Shown here piece after piece: positions 46,517 through 57,925 of a stretch of 64,000 nucleotides of DNA. The notes beneath the pieces were generated by a model that worked only from the letters and a program-made list of their open reading frames with translations, was not told the DNA's origin and searched no databases. A program made the position numbers and the translations under genes. The DNA comes from Saururus chinensis (lineage: Eukaryota > Streptophyta > Magnoliopsida > Piperales > Saururaceae), in assembly GCA_035235625.1 (NCBI GenBank), contig CP141148.1:36457057-36521056 (forward strand), written 5' to 3'. The number at the start of each line of letters is the position of its first letter. Position 1 is the stretch's first letter.

Positions 46517-48020
46517 ATTCGAGTTAAATTAGAATTGCATTAGGATAGTTTCCTTATTCAATTTAGATTAATTTACAAATTCTCTATAAGTTCTGTAATT
46601 CACAAGAGCTATTCATTTAGATAAAATTATTCCTAGCTAGCATTAGTTTAATTAATTTCACCATCCCCCTATTCTTCTTGTCTCCTCCCTCTTAATTTTC
46701 TGTGTAAACCCTTGTCAATATTGGTGGTTGAGGGCAGGCTGTCATCCAAGTCCAACAGAGTTGCCTGCCACCTCTATTGGAAATCAACCTTCATCCCTCG
46801 TTGACGGTGGTTGAATCTTCAGTCTCTGGTGGAATCATCCCAGTTGGCTGCCCACTCACATTCACCGGCCATTGTTCTATCGCCGGGACCTCATGCTCTT
46901 CCGCTTCCGGCCACTGACTGCTCCAATTAATCAGCTGCCACAACTTGCTCCGACAACTGCCTCTACCTTTGGGACCCTCTTCTGATGCTTGTTGCTCTCC
47001 AAGCCACATCTTTGACGGCAATCTGGGATGGCCCTTTTCCTACAAGACGTTCGTGGCAACGACAACAGCCATTTCACCACCATCGGACCGCTGTCATGGA
47101 ACAATAAATCATAAGTACGATGGCTCAAATATGTGTTGGTGTATTGCACGTTACGGAATACTGTAGACAGTCCCCGTAATATATATACACTAAAAATTTA
47201 ATATATCAACACATACTGATAAAAGAGGTGTATAATACATCAACATATGTGCGTGCCCCAGCATATGTAAATGAGTACTACGATTTGCTTCCGCCCCTCA
47301 CCATCTTCTGTTTCCCCTTCTGTGCAACGTCCGGCTGGCCGTGTCGTACCGGTTGTGGATCCTCCCGTTGCCCCGCCGTTTTTTGCTTTGTCCAGCCCCC
47401 CTGCTCTAGCCAGCCGCGATGCACCTGCTGTAGCTCAATCCTCCCCCATTGCTCTCTCGTCTCTTGCCTTGTTTTCTTCATGCACTGAGACGGGGAAAGT
47501 CAATCGTTTTGATATGGGAATGACGTCTTTCCCACGGGATCTTCCCTGAGAATTCCATACCCGCATGGCCAATCCCATCAATTAAGTTCGTCCGCTTCCA
47601 GCACCTCACTAGTCTGTTCCCATGTGGCTCCGATGATGTTGACTATTATGAACATGTGGGTGGTGGTTATGGTCGTGGGTGTGTTATTTTTTAGGTTCGT
47701 ATTACTTGGTTGCATCATTCTCACAAGGATGCTAATTGGATGAACGAAGAAGAGTTTCTTCAATAATACCTGGATTAATTTCCTTGAGGATCCATTTGTA
47801 TTTAGTAGTCTTGATAAATTAAAATTGCATTAGGATAGTTTCCTTATTCAATTAAGATTAGTTTATAGTTTCTCTAGAAAATTTGTAATTCACAAGAACT
47901 ATTCATTCAAAAAAGATTATTTTTAGCATTAGTTTAATGAATTTTAGTATCTCCCTATTCTTCTTCTCTCCCCGAAAATAATTTCTCTGTGCAGACCCTT
48001 GTCTACATTAGTGAAGAAGG
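46517..48020 (+). mobile_element. Internally deleted Ty3/gypsy remnant with two LTR-like repeats
   Basis: Direct repeats of about 200 bp at 46517-46735 and 47816-48020 share ATTGCATTAGGATAGTTTCC, CCTATTCTTCTT and CTGTG(T/C)A(A/G)ACCCTTGTC. Between them, 47694-47762 reads VRITWLHHSHKDANWMNEEE in the plus frame followed by a stop, which resembles the C-terminal end of a gypsy integrase placed just before the second repeat. The rest of the internal region (46736-47690) has no readable retroelement protein. The boundaries and class are inferred. Confidence 0.45.
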
Positions 48021-48305
48021 TGAGGAATTAGATTTCAATAATTAGTAAGCAGTAGGATATTGTTCCCTCCAAAATAATGAAGATCAATATTATTTAGCCT
48101 CACTTCTCCATTTTGTGAATGCATTTCCTGTTACAACAAAAAAGACCATTAGACACGCTTATTTACAGCTACCAAAATCTTATTTACGGATGCACTTAAG
48201 CTTTCTAAATTGTCACTAAAAATATATAATTTTTTGAAAAATAAAAAAATACTTATTCCCTTAAGTGTGTCGCTAATAATTTGGGGGTGGGGCTATGGCC
48301 AGCAG

Positions 48306-49236
48306 CAGGGCCGGCTTGACCCCTAGGCAACTTAGGCAGTTGCCTAGGGCCCCACCAAATACAAGGGCCCCCCTAAATACTACACAAATCCTACGCCCCT
48401 TCTATAATGCATGATTCATTAAATGCATCTTTTTAGAAAATTAAAGAAATATATACCAATATTATTATATGTTATTTGAGCATTTTTTATACAATAGATA
48501 TATATTATCACTTACTATATAAATTACTTTATTTGAAATTAAAATACCAATTGAACATATAGGTTGTCATTTTAGCCTGAAATTTACGAAACCCAAGCCC
48601 CAACTCTTTTACATATTTTTATAAATCTTACTATTTCACCGAGGCCCCAAATTTCTTACAATAATATTGATATCTTTCTCACTTTTCAAATATAATAGAG
48701 TTTACTCATCTTTATATTAATAGCTCCATTTTGTTCAATTTAAGAAGTTTGGTACTAAAAAAATAAAATTATAAGCTTATTTTTTCTTCTCCAATGTGCG
48801 GGTTTTACGATTCAATAATTTTTTTTAAAATATAACTATTAATATAGGAAAGATAGAGTATAATAGTGCAAATAAACAATTTCTAATATATGTAAAAAAA
48901 GAAAATAAATCGCTCATTAATTGGCATGCCAAGTGAAGCGCATGGAGGTTTGAATTGGTGGTGGGGGGCGGGCAAGAGGTATTCGTCATTTTGTTAAAAC
49001 AACTATATGTGTAATTTGATATGTGCATAATTGAATAAATATATATTTTTATAAAAAATAAACTCTTTATAAATTTATTGAAGTAATAAAGAAGATATTT
49101 GAGAAACTTAAGTTAAGGTTAGTAATTGAACAACTAATTTTAATAATTATTTCATTGCATTAATCTATCAAATTGAACCTAAAAAAACTCATCTAAGATT
49201 TCGCCTTAGGCCTCAAATTTTATTGAGCCGGCCCTG
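48306..49236. mobile_element. hAT-like element with perfect 8-bp duplication
   Basis: The left end CAGGGCCGGCTTGA and right end TTGAGCCGGCCCTG are inverted repeats. GCCAGCAG occurs exactly at 48298-48305 and 49237-49244. The 931-bp interior has no transposase and includes TTGCCTAGGGCCCC and GCCTTAGGCCTC subterminal words. A Stowaway-like relic (about 48703-48862) lies inside. Confidence 0.88.
48703..48862. mobile_element. Stowaway-like relic inside the hAT-like element
   Basis: TACTCATCTTTATATTAATAGCTCC on the left and AACTATTAATATAGGAAAGATAGAGTA on the right are imperfect inverted repeats of the same kind as those at 39391 and 41835. Confidence 0.5.
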
Positions 49237-51479
49237 GCCAGCAGTAGGGGGTGAGGTATTCCTGCAGGAGGAGCTGACGCCCCTCCTCATTCAGCCAATA
49301 GTAGTGGATGAGAGGGGGGGGGGGCGCTAGACTCTAGCACCTCTTTTCTCCTTTTCCTCTGGCCAACAATAGAGGGAGCAGGGGAGGATGTGCCAAACTT
49401 CTGCAGGAGGAGCCAGTTCCCCTCCTTCTCTAGTCGGTAGTAGGGGAGGCGAGGAGGAGAGATTAGAGGAGAATGGGGGGAGCGGTGGTGGTGCTTGGAG
49501 CCCTCCTTCGAATGACATGCAGTAGGGGAGCAGGGGATATAAGGCGTGCATGCAAAATTTTGCTAGCAGGTATGCCATCGAATGAGATTATTTGCAATGC
49601 TTAAATGTCACAATAGCCAAAGTAGTTGTGATTTAAATATTACAAACAATAATATTTTAAATATTAGTATACATTATTTAAATTCTATAGTATATTATAC
49701 AATATATAAATATATGAAATTTCAAAAAATTAATTTATTAAGTGTTGTCTATGTGAGACTGAGTAAAGTATGTTAGCATGAACCTTGACTTTGTGGGTTG
49801 TCAAATTTAAATCCGATGACAAACATAACTTAGAGGGCGGGTATGTTTCATACCCCCTTTTGCCATCAGATCTCAAAAAATTAAATTAATTTTGTTAGTC
49901 CAGTTTGTATGAGATTGGGCTTACGCCCCAACTGTGTGGGTCATTAATTTCAAAAAAATTAAACTAATATTTTCAATGCCCCTAAGATATGTGCGTCGTT
50001 GAATAGAAATTCAAGTCCACAGGGTTGGGGCTTACGCTGATGCGTATTAGCACAGTCTCACATGTGACTGAAGCAATTATTTTAATTTTTTTGTACTTAT
50101 TATATTATATATTTAAATAAAATATTATTTAATATAAATAAAAAATATTAAATAAATTAATATTATTTATGACGTATAAACATATACATAGCAAATAACT
50201 TGCAATGTATATACGAATATGTTGCAAATAACTAATAGTTATTTGTGATGTATAAACCTACATGTCACAAATAATTATAAATTCTATTTTTTAATATATT
50301 GTATTTAAATAAAATACTATATTATTTCATAGGCCCGTTTATAAGAGTCTGGGATCACGCGTGACCACGTGAGCCAAGGCTCTTACTAAATCTGACACCT
50401 CATGTTAATCAAGAGGCATTTACTCCCTGAGTACCATGGACTGTCAAATTTAGATCCAACAGTTTTAAGGGCCCAAGCTCATATGTTATGCATGAGACCA
50501 TGCTCTTAAAAACTTTTTGTCATTATTTAATATATAAATACAAGATATATAATTAAAAAAATAAATTAAATTTTTTATTCTTGTCTGAGAGCCTGGGCTT
50601 TGAGAGTTGTCGAATCGAGATCCGACTGTACAAGGGGGCATGCCACCTGCTTGCCCCATGAATTATGTGTGTCATCATATCGAGATTCGTTGGCCCACAT
50701 AGCATGGACTTACTCTAATGTGTGGAAGCCCATTCCTACACAAATGACACTGAAGGTAGTAAAATTTTTTTTTAATTTCGACGGCCCACAGAGTCGGGCA
50801 TGAGCTTAGTCTCACACAAATAGGGCTAACAAATTTACTTTAATTTTTTTGAGATTCGATGGCTGAAGGAGGTATGTAACCTACCTGCCCCTAAGTTCTA
50901 TTTGTTGTCGGATTGAAATCTAAGAACCCACAGGGCCGGGGCTCACACTAACTCATGTGAGCTCAAAATCTTACAGAAACGGAACTTAATAAATTAATTT
51001 AAAATTAATTTTATGTAATTATATATCATATACTGTATAATATAGTATGAAATTTAAATAATATATAATATAAAATAATATTTAAAATAATATTTAAAAT
51101 AATACTAGTTGCATTGTTTAAATTTAAACACCGTATATAATAAAAATCAAAATTATGCTAATTTTTTATATTTAAAAGAAAGGTATTTGTGAGTTTAAGT
51201 TTAAACGTTGCAACTATTATTACTATTTGTGACATTTAAGTTTAAACATCACAACTAGTATTACTATTTACGACGATTCACAAATATTGTTAAGTATTTG
51301 TGATGTTCATATTTAAATGTTGCAAATAGTACATTTAAGTTTAACCATTGCAACTAGTATCATTATTTGCGAAGTTTAAGATTAAACATCGCAAATAATA
51401 AAAAATAAAATCACATTAAAAAAATTTTCCTTTAAAAGAATGGAATTTGTGACGTTTATGTGTTAATGTTGTAGATATT
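49237..51479. other. Interior of the CACTA-like region, repeat-rich, no gene
   Basis: A CCTCCTC/GAGGAG-rich stretch at 49250-49560 is followed by recurring modules, in which GATCCGA(C/T)..., a GGG(G)CTTACGC or GGGCTCACAC word and GTCTCACA recur with AATTAAATTAATTT spacers (about 49750-51000). From 51180 short GTTTAAGTTTAAACATCGCAA-like subterminal repeats dominate. A poly-G run lies at 49313-49324. Confidence 0.4.
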
Positions 51480-51967
51480 GTTAAAAATAAGGCTGCCAAT
51501 GGTACCCGTTCTACCGTTCTACCATCTGTATCGTACCGTTAAGAAGTTAAATAGTGTGGTTAAATTTATTTGATGGGTAAATAAGAGGATAATTGTATCC
51601 AACTATTATCCAAATAGAAGGTAATGGAAAAAGTTTTTTCATACCCGTTTGTCATATATATATATATATATATTATTTATTAGTCTTAAGGGATTTAATT
51701 TCAAAAGAGATTAGCCTATGGTCTTTTAGCAATAATTTTCATGTCATGATTCACTACGGTGATTTACTCAACAAAAGATATCATTTACATCTCAAATATT
51801 TATTGAATTAATTTAACTACTTGCATCCATTCGTTATAGTTATTACAAGCTACTACTTCGAAGATGATTTGCTCTTTCTAGCATTTCATATCTAAATATA
51901 TTTTTTACAAAAAAAATCTTTTTTGTAATTTATAATTTATATCTCTTAAACTTTCTTTGCTTCGATA

Positions 51968-52380
51968 TGTCACGACCCGGATTTTCAAAAAATCCTTTTT
52001 TAAAACAGAACCATCGATAAATCACGATAAATTTTTTTTTTATCAAATCAATTCAGCCGACTAAGTATCCAGGTCATAAGCATTGAGGTTCGTAAATACG
52101 GATAGCAAATCATATAATATCATAATAAAGAGGGGATTAGGGCTTAATTGGGTAAGGATTAAACCAAGTAGGATAGGGACTCCTAAGTGGTTTAAACACT
52201 CCCAAATTAAGTGGTCCGTCCACCACTTAATTGGGCCTGCAATGGGCTCTGCAAATCTTTCTGCACAGCCCAAAAACTGATCTGCATACCCCAAAATTTG
52301 CAAATTCCCAAAAATTCCAAAAAAAAAGGAAAAATCAGGAAAAAAATCTAGAAAATACCTAAAATTTCCTAGGCATTACA
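51968..52380. mobile_element. Small gypsy-type solo LTR (413 bp)
   Basis: Begins TGTCACGACCCGG and ends CCTAGGCATTACA, the TG...CA form and CGACCC opening used by gypsy LTRs here. Flanking five-mers are CGATA (51963-51967) and CGATG (52381-52385), differing at one base. No internal region is present. Confidence 0.6.
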
Positions 52381-52834
52381 CGATGTTTCCCATTTAGTTG
52401 TTTTATCTAATTTTTTAATCTCATTAGGTCACGGTTCATCTTTTATCATACATGCTAAAATCTTAACTAGCTAAATAGACACCTTGTACAAAATGTTTTT
52501 GTAATTCTCAAATTAGTTTAGATTCTATTTTGATAACTCAAACACATGAGTCTATTTTTTGTTTTTGATAATTAAACTTATAGAGTGTTTGTTTGTGCAA
52601 GGAAATGATTGGTAGGTTTGGAGTAGGATTGCTGAGTCAGCTCTATTCTACTCAAAGTTAGACTCAAGTTAGCACAAATTAAATCTTGAACTTTGGCTAA
52701 TAAAACTAAACTCTTGTTTAACCCATCTTGAACTAGCTTGGATTGAGTGTTGGTAGGTTTAACTTTAAATGAGTGGTGTAGGTAGTTTATTTTGAGATTT
52801 TGTATATGTTGGTTGAAATCATAATTATGTTACA

Positions 52835-53028
52835 AATCATGTTTGTATATGAGCTTGTAAAATTTAGAATAATTTAGTTATTGAAATAGGTTGGAATCAA
52901 CAAGTTTTGAATGACCAAACATATTTAAGTGAATCATGTTTGTATATGAGCTTGCAAAATTTAGAATAATTTAGTTATTGAAATAGGTTGGAATCAACAA
53001 GTTTTGAATGACCAAACAGATTTAAGTG
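52835..53028. repeat. 97-bp tandem duplication
   Basis: Two copies beginning AATCATGTTTGTATATGAGC, at 52835 and 52932, differ at only a few positions (for example CTTGTAAA against CTTGCAAA and CATATT against CAGATT), so the duplication is recent relative to the surrounding element. Confidence 0.9.
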
Positions 53029-53850
53029 AATCTTTGAATAGGTTTAGCTGATGATATCATCATTCGGTCAACCCAAGTTGACCTAGCCCAGCTACCAATC
53101 TAGGCCAAGGTCCAGGTTGGGTTTTAAAGTTATTTTAAATATATACTAATGGATTATGTGCATCACTACATGCAGTCTCATTTCTTCCTGCAATATATCT
53201 TTGAAGACAGCTGGCTGTGAGAAGATAATTGTTATTCTTTTTACATTTGGGATTCTTTTGAACTAGACAATGATGGTTGCCTTAGAGCTAAACTCATATG
53301 ATAGGAAATAATTGTTAGAAAATAAATAGTTTTATTATGTACATATGCCTAATATATGTATCCATTTACGTTTAATGTTTAATCATTACAATTTATTTAC
53401 AACAACTACAAATAATAGTAGTAATGACGTTAGTTTTTTACCTTAGTAATATCTAATTAAGTGAATAAAAAATATTTATTTTAGCCATTTTGAGCACATA
53501 TATTTTTTTAAAAAATATTATGGATAATGGTTATCCGATTAATTGGCCGATTATTAGTAGAAGAAACGGTTTTGAAAGTACCTATACCGTTTAATTAATG
53601 GAACAATTGTGGATAAAAATTTGGGAAATAGTTATGGTAATGGAGTAGGTTATACTATAATCGTATCATTTTGTTGGCAGCCCTAGTTAAGTATTTGCAA
53701 TGTAAATGTTGCAATTAATACCATATTTGCGACATCAGAAATAGCTATTTTTTTCACAATGTTTATATAAACGTCGTTAAAAGCCCTTATTAGCGACGCA
53801 CTTAAAAACATCGCTAATAAAAGCATCACAAAATGTCATTTCTATTGTAT

Positions 53851-54041
53851 TGTCCATAAGTTTAGAACTCTATTTTGGCTTGAAAATCTCTCACGAGTTT
53901 ACGTAACTCTTTAGACTTTCCAAGTCAACTTCCATGTGACTTGATATTGATATAACTTCTTCATTGACTCCCCAAATGTCTACGTAGAATCCATAACTCA
54001 AGTTGAAAATTCACCAAATTCTATGGATTCAGATGAGTTGG
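53851..54041. other. Short intergenic stretch
   Basis: T-rich and CT-rich sequence without a supported feature. Confidence 0.35.
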
Positions 54042-54087
54042 GTGTACACTCCCACCCATTGTGGTGGGAGTGCCCAATCAATGTCAG

Positions 54088-56160
54088 TGTAATGATCCGG
54101 CCTCACCTAGGGTTCAAATCTCGAATTAAAAATTTTCTTCCTTTTTATATGAGGAAGCATTATCTATGTACAAGAGCTATAACGTTCTTCTACATCCTTC
54201 AAAGCTTCACCATGTGTAGATCAAAACAAAATCTATATTTATAACTAATTTGGACTGGGCCAACGTTACATATTAGATAAAGTCTATGATATTCCAAAAT
54301 GATCAAATCAGAATGTAGTCTTGCCTAACAACTAATGCGTGCATCAGGCATCACAAAAATCTTATATTTCATATACTTATAATTCGATAAAATATTCATA
54401 GGTAGACAAAAATCTCATAATATCATTGGAGTAAAAAAGGAGCAAATAAATCATCAGAGTTAAAACGAAAGCTAACAAATCAACAAAATCACACAAATTG
54501 CGCTATCACTGAGCGAAGCAAAACACAACTGAGCAGATCATATTAGATCGATCACATCTAATTGTATCATATCTCATTCGACCATATTAGATCATATCGG
54601 AGTATATCATATTATGACAGAGCATTTGAAAGCAAATTGAATTAGAGCAAAGCAAATCAAAACACATTGAATTAGAGTAGAGCATATAACTTATTTAACA
54701 CATGCATTCATATAATCATTTATTAAATCAAAAGATCGAAAACGCTTACTCCCCTGTAATTCTAGAAGTAGCGGTGTTCAAAGTTGCTCCTTCCTTTAGA
54801 GTGTCCTCCCCTTCAGGTTTAGAGATAGCGAACAAAACCTCATCTTACTCAAGAATGCTTTTCTCTCTGCGTAAGTAGAAAATGGTCCCCTTACCCTGAG
54901 ATACTTCTCTCTCATCGCGCTTGTAGATTATGGACAAAACTTCCCCTTACCTAGAGACACTTTCCTCTTATTGAGTCCGTAAACGATGGACAAACTTCCC
55001 CTTACATAGAGACACTTTCCTCTCATTGTGTCCGTAAATGATGGACAAAACTTCTCCTTACCTAGATACATTTTATACTTTCTACGCCCATAGGTGGCAG
55101 ACAAAACCTCCCCTTATCCGGAGACATTTCTCACTTTTTGCACACGTAAATTGCAGACAAAACTTCCCCTTACACAGGGTGTTTATCTTTCTATGCGCAT
55201 GTAGGCAACATACAAAACTTCCCTTACCCAGAGACATTTCACACTTCCTGGCCGCATGTGCAATGGACAAAACCTCCCCATACCTGAGATGTTTCTCACA
55301 CCGTGCGGCCATCAGTGAAGGAAAAGGCCTTCCCTTACTCCCGGACAATTCTCTAGGTGAGGCCCAATGGAAGAGGATAGAACCTCCACTCACTTTGTGC
55401 CCCGGGGTGTCAGACAAGGCCTCCTCTTACCTCAGGCTGTTTCCCTCTCTAGAGTACCCAACCCTAAAAATGGGCCCTTCCATTTCATAAAGCACCTTCG
55501 ATTTAGTCAAGAACACCTTTTGAATTGACTAAATCAAACTCAGAATGACCCAGAAATAGAGAAAATAGGGTATCCTCTACAAAAAACCCCCTCAGCCCCT
55601 TACATAAGGCATTGGTGCGCCAAAACCGTGGTGTCGCACCACCAAAATTGGCAATGACTACAGTTTTTGGCAGCACTATGTGTGGCGCCCATGCATCACA
55701 CTTGTGACGCACATGCCACTATGCATGGGTCCACCCCATGACATGTGGGATAGTGTTTCACGCGCGTCGTCGTGAGCAGCACATCTGTGTCACCCGACAA
55801 TTTCTTTTTCTATTTTTATTTTCTTTAATATCTTTAAACACATGTATCTTTTTGCCCCAGTCTTGGATTAGAGTGTTCTTGGTACCATTGAGCTTGTATT
55901 GATGAGCCCTATGAAACTAAACCTCTTAAGGTAGGTTATCCCACTCTTTAAGTAGGTTTTGCCTATGAGACATAGATCCTAAGGTCATAGTTTTCTCTCT
56001 CGACCTCCGTTTCTCGCGTTCTTCGACTCATTATGCTCATTATTTCGAGCTCTACCCATATATAGAGATTTCATCCATTGAAACCCCCTAAATACCACCA
56101 AAATTATATAATTAGTCCTCACCCTTTAGCTTAGATGTAATCGAAAAACATGTCGTCACA
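54088..56160 (-). mobile_element. Solo gypsy LTR of 2.07 kb with a tandem array
   Basis: Begins TGTAATGATCCGG and ends ACATGTCGTCACA. The stretch TTCTTGGTACC(A)TTGAG...ATGAGCCCT near 55877-55910 matches the corresponding part of the LTRs at 5540 and 12940, so it belongs to the same broad gypsy group and orientation. The immediate five-mers (GTCAG and ACTAG) do not match, so a target duplication is not supported. A 55-bp tandem array occupies 54830-55450. Confidence 0.6.
54830..55450. repeat. 55-bp minisatellite inside the LTR
   Basis: GACAAAACTTCCCCTTAC words recur at about 54933, 54989, 55044, 55100, 55155, 55208 and 55266, mostly 55 bp apart, each followed by GAGACA(C/T)TT and a TNTCTCATTG(T)GTCCGTA segment. 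The units degrade toward the right end. A frame through the array in either direction is a by-product of the repeat. Confidence 0.85.
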
Positions 56161-56269
56161 ACTAGCTAAGAGTGAAAAACGCATTTGACTTTGTGCCCGA
56201 CTCAAATGCATTTTCCCACTTGACTAACATTGATTGGGCACTCCCACCAATTGTGGTGGGAGTGCACAC

Positions 56270-56403
56270 TTCATCTTCTGTATAGTGTTTTTGATTAAAT
56301 AATTGTAAAAAATAACTATAATGTTATTCAATTATGATCTTAGTGTTACTCCTATTTGAATGTAATAACAATGTATAAATTTGATTGTTTTAGTTGTTGA
56401 ATG
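56270..56403. other. Short AT-rich spacer
   Basis: No feature seen between the hairpin element and the copia LTR. Confidence 0.4.
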
Positions 56404-57925
56404 TGTTGGAAAGTGGGTTGCCAACTTTCATATAAATGAGAACACACATTTGAACTGGTTGAAAGTTATGAATAGTCCCACGTCGCTTAAGAAATGGTGA
56501 TGATTTTTGTATATGAGGCATAAGTATGACATTTCAAGTTAGGCCATTGGGCCAACCCCACTTTTGTGGGGGAGATACATGTTGGCGCACCTAGGTAAGC
56601 TAACCACACGTGTGCAAGCTGTTGCAGCTGTTTAACCAGCCATGTGTGGCTAGCCGGGTTGGGTCAACAATATAATTATTTTTAGGACACATTCATTTGG
56701 TTTTCTCTTAACATAAAATGTGTTTAGTTTTCTTTTCACCCAAATGTGTCTGTTAACTGGCAGGCACGTCTGTTTGAATGAGATGGGTTGTCCTCAATAG
56801 GATTTCTTATAACACACTAAATTTTTTTAATAATTAATTGCTATATTTTGTCACCATCTTCTGTGAGAGTAATTGCACAATGGTTCACTGTATATAGTGT
56901 ATGAAGGTGCTTCTATAGCGTGTGGTGGATCGTCTTATCATAGGAGACAAATGCCCAAGTGATTCCTAAGTACCAGTAGAGAGGGCAAATTTTGTCTTAA
57001 GGAGAAAGTATACATGCTGGATTCGATCGACTTTTTGTAAATTTCATTCATCACAACAAATTCTAAAGTACGATATTAACAATCTTAAGACAAAATTCTA
57101 ATTTTTTGTACTTTACTGTTGTAATTACTATTTCAAAACTATGTTCCTAATATTTTAAAATTGAGATTATCTTCTGTTTATTGGAATAGAAATGACTAAA
57201 GAGGGTACCAATATGACTTTGGTCATAATTCCAACAACTATGACTGCTCTTGTTCCTATTCAAGTGAAAGGGGATAAGCTGGAACAATTCAAGAGCGCAA
57301 ATTTTATGAGATGGCAACAAAAGATGTTATTTAATCTAACCACATTGAATTTGGCTCGATTCATGTAAGAGGATGTTCATGTTCTCACTAAGGAGAAAAA
57401 GGATGACAGTCAAGCCCTTGCGCAACCCCACTTTTGTGGGGGAGATACATATTGGACCTATGCACCTAGGTGGGCTAACCAACATGTAAACTCATTGTCG
57501 TTGTCTATCTGGCCAGCTCGATTCAATTCACATGCGCTGCCAGGTCAGTTTGGTTTGGGTCAATAAAATAATTATTTTTGGGATAAATTTATTTGGTTTG
57601 TTTAACCCAAACTGGGTCAAGTTTCATTTCACCTAAATGTGTTTGTTAACGAATGGACACGTTTGTTTGAACATGATGGGTTATCTTTAACAGATTTTTT
57701 ATAACACTAAAAATTATTTTCTTGAATAATTAATTATTGGATTAGAAATTGGACAGGTAAAAAAGTTTCTAGTTCAGTTACATACCTATTTTGTCACCGT
57801 CTTCTATGAGAACAATTGCATATATTAGTTCATTGCATACACTGTGTGAATATGCTTCTAAGCATGTGGTGAATTGTCTTATCCTGAGAGACAGATGCCG
57901 AAGTAATTTCCAAATCGCCAGTGTT
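56404..57925 (+). mobile_element. Internally deleted Ty1/copia element
   Basis: An LTR-like copy starts TGTTGGAAAGTGG at 56404; a second, 5'-truncated copy begins at 57422. Both share CAACCCCACTTTTGTGGGGGAGATACAT, AATAATTATTTTT(A/G)GGA and TTTTGTCACC(A/G)TCTTCT in the same order. Between them lies the start of a copia gag. The second copy joins directly to the gag fragment, so almost the whole coding region was deleted. LTR 3' borders near 56980-57050 and 57925 are approximate. Confidence 0.65.
57192..57421 (+). pseudogene. gag: N-terminal copia gag fragment
   Basis: ATG at 57192 opens a frame with DKLEQFKSANFMRWQQKM and LFNLTTLNLARF, matching the conserved start of the copia gag (retrotran_gag/UBN2 type). 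A stop codon follows at 57367, after which the frame continues to the junction with the second LTR copy. The rest of the polyprotein is missing. Confidence 0.75.

Larger units (their letters stand above)
51488..53685. mobile_element. hAT-like element related to the one at 29481
   Basis: The left end TAAGGCTGCCAATGGTACC and right end ATTTTGTTGGCAGCCCTA are inverted repeats of the TAGGGCTG(T/C)CAA type. Flanks GTTAAAAA (51480-51487) and GTTAAGTA (53686-53693) agree at six of eight bases. The element interrupts a run of CACTA-type subterminal repeats. It contains a small solo LTR, a 97-bp tandem duplication and TACCGTT/ACGGTA subterminal words, but no transposase. Confidence 0.75.
48127..53850. 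mobile_element. Probable decayed CACTA-type element with nested insertions
   Basis: The left end CTGTTACAACAAAAAAGACCATT and the right end AAAATGTCATTTCTATTGTATTG, read inversely, resemble degenerate CACTACAA(G/T)AAAA termini. Subterminal repeats of the type TTGCGACATTTAAGTTTAAACATCGCAA are dense at 51180-51480 and resume at 53690-53840, and GTGTGTCGCTAATAA/TTAGCGACGCACTTA pair between the ends. Two hAT-like elements and a solo LTR lie inside. No transposase was identified, so the class is inferred from end structure only. Confidence 0.4.
54042..56269. mobile_element. Hairpin-ended MITE split by a solo LTR
   Basis: The arms 54042-54087 and 56224-56269 are inverted copies; each holds its own small palindrome (ACTCCCACC...GGTGGGAGTGC) followed by CCAATCAATGT(C/T)AG. 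The original element must have been short (about 150 bp) before the LTR entered next to the left arm. No certain flanking duplication was found. Confidence 0.55.

Noticed and set aside
54088..54130. tRNA-like B box GGTTCAAATCTCG
   Set aside because: It lies within the start of a gypsy LTR and lacks the other tRNA features.
54830..55450. CRISPR-like regular spacing of repeats
   Set aside because: The units are contiguous 55-bp tandem copies without unique spacers, inside a plant LTR.
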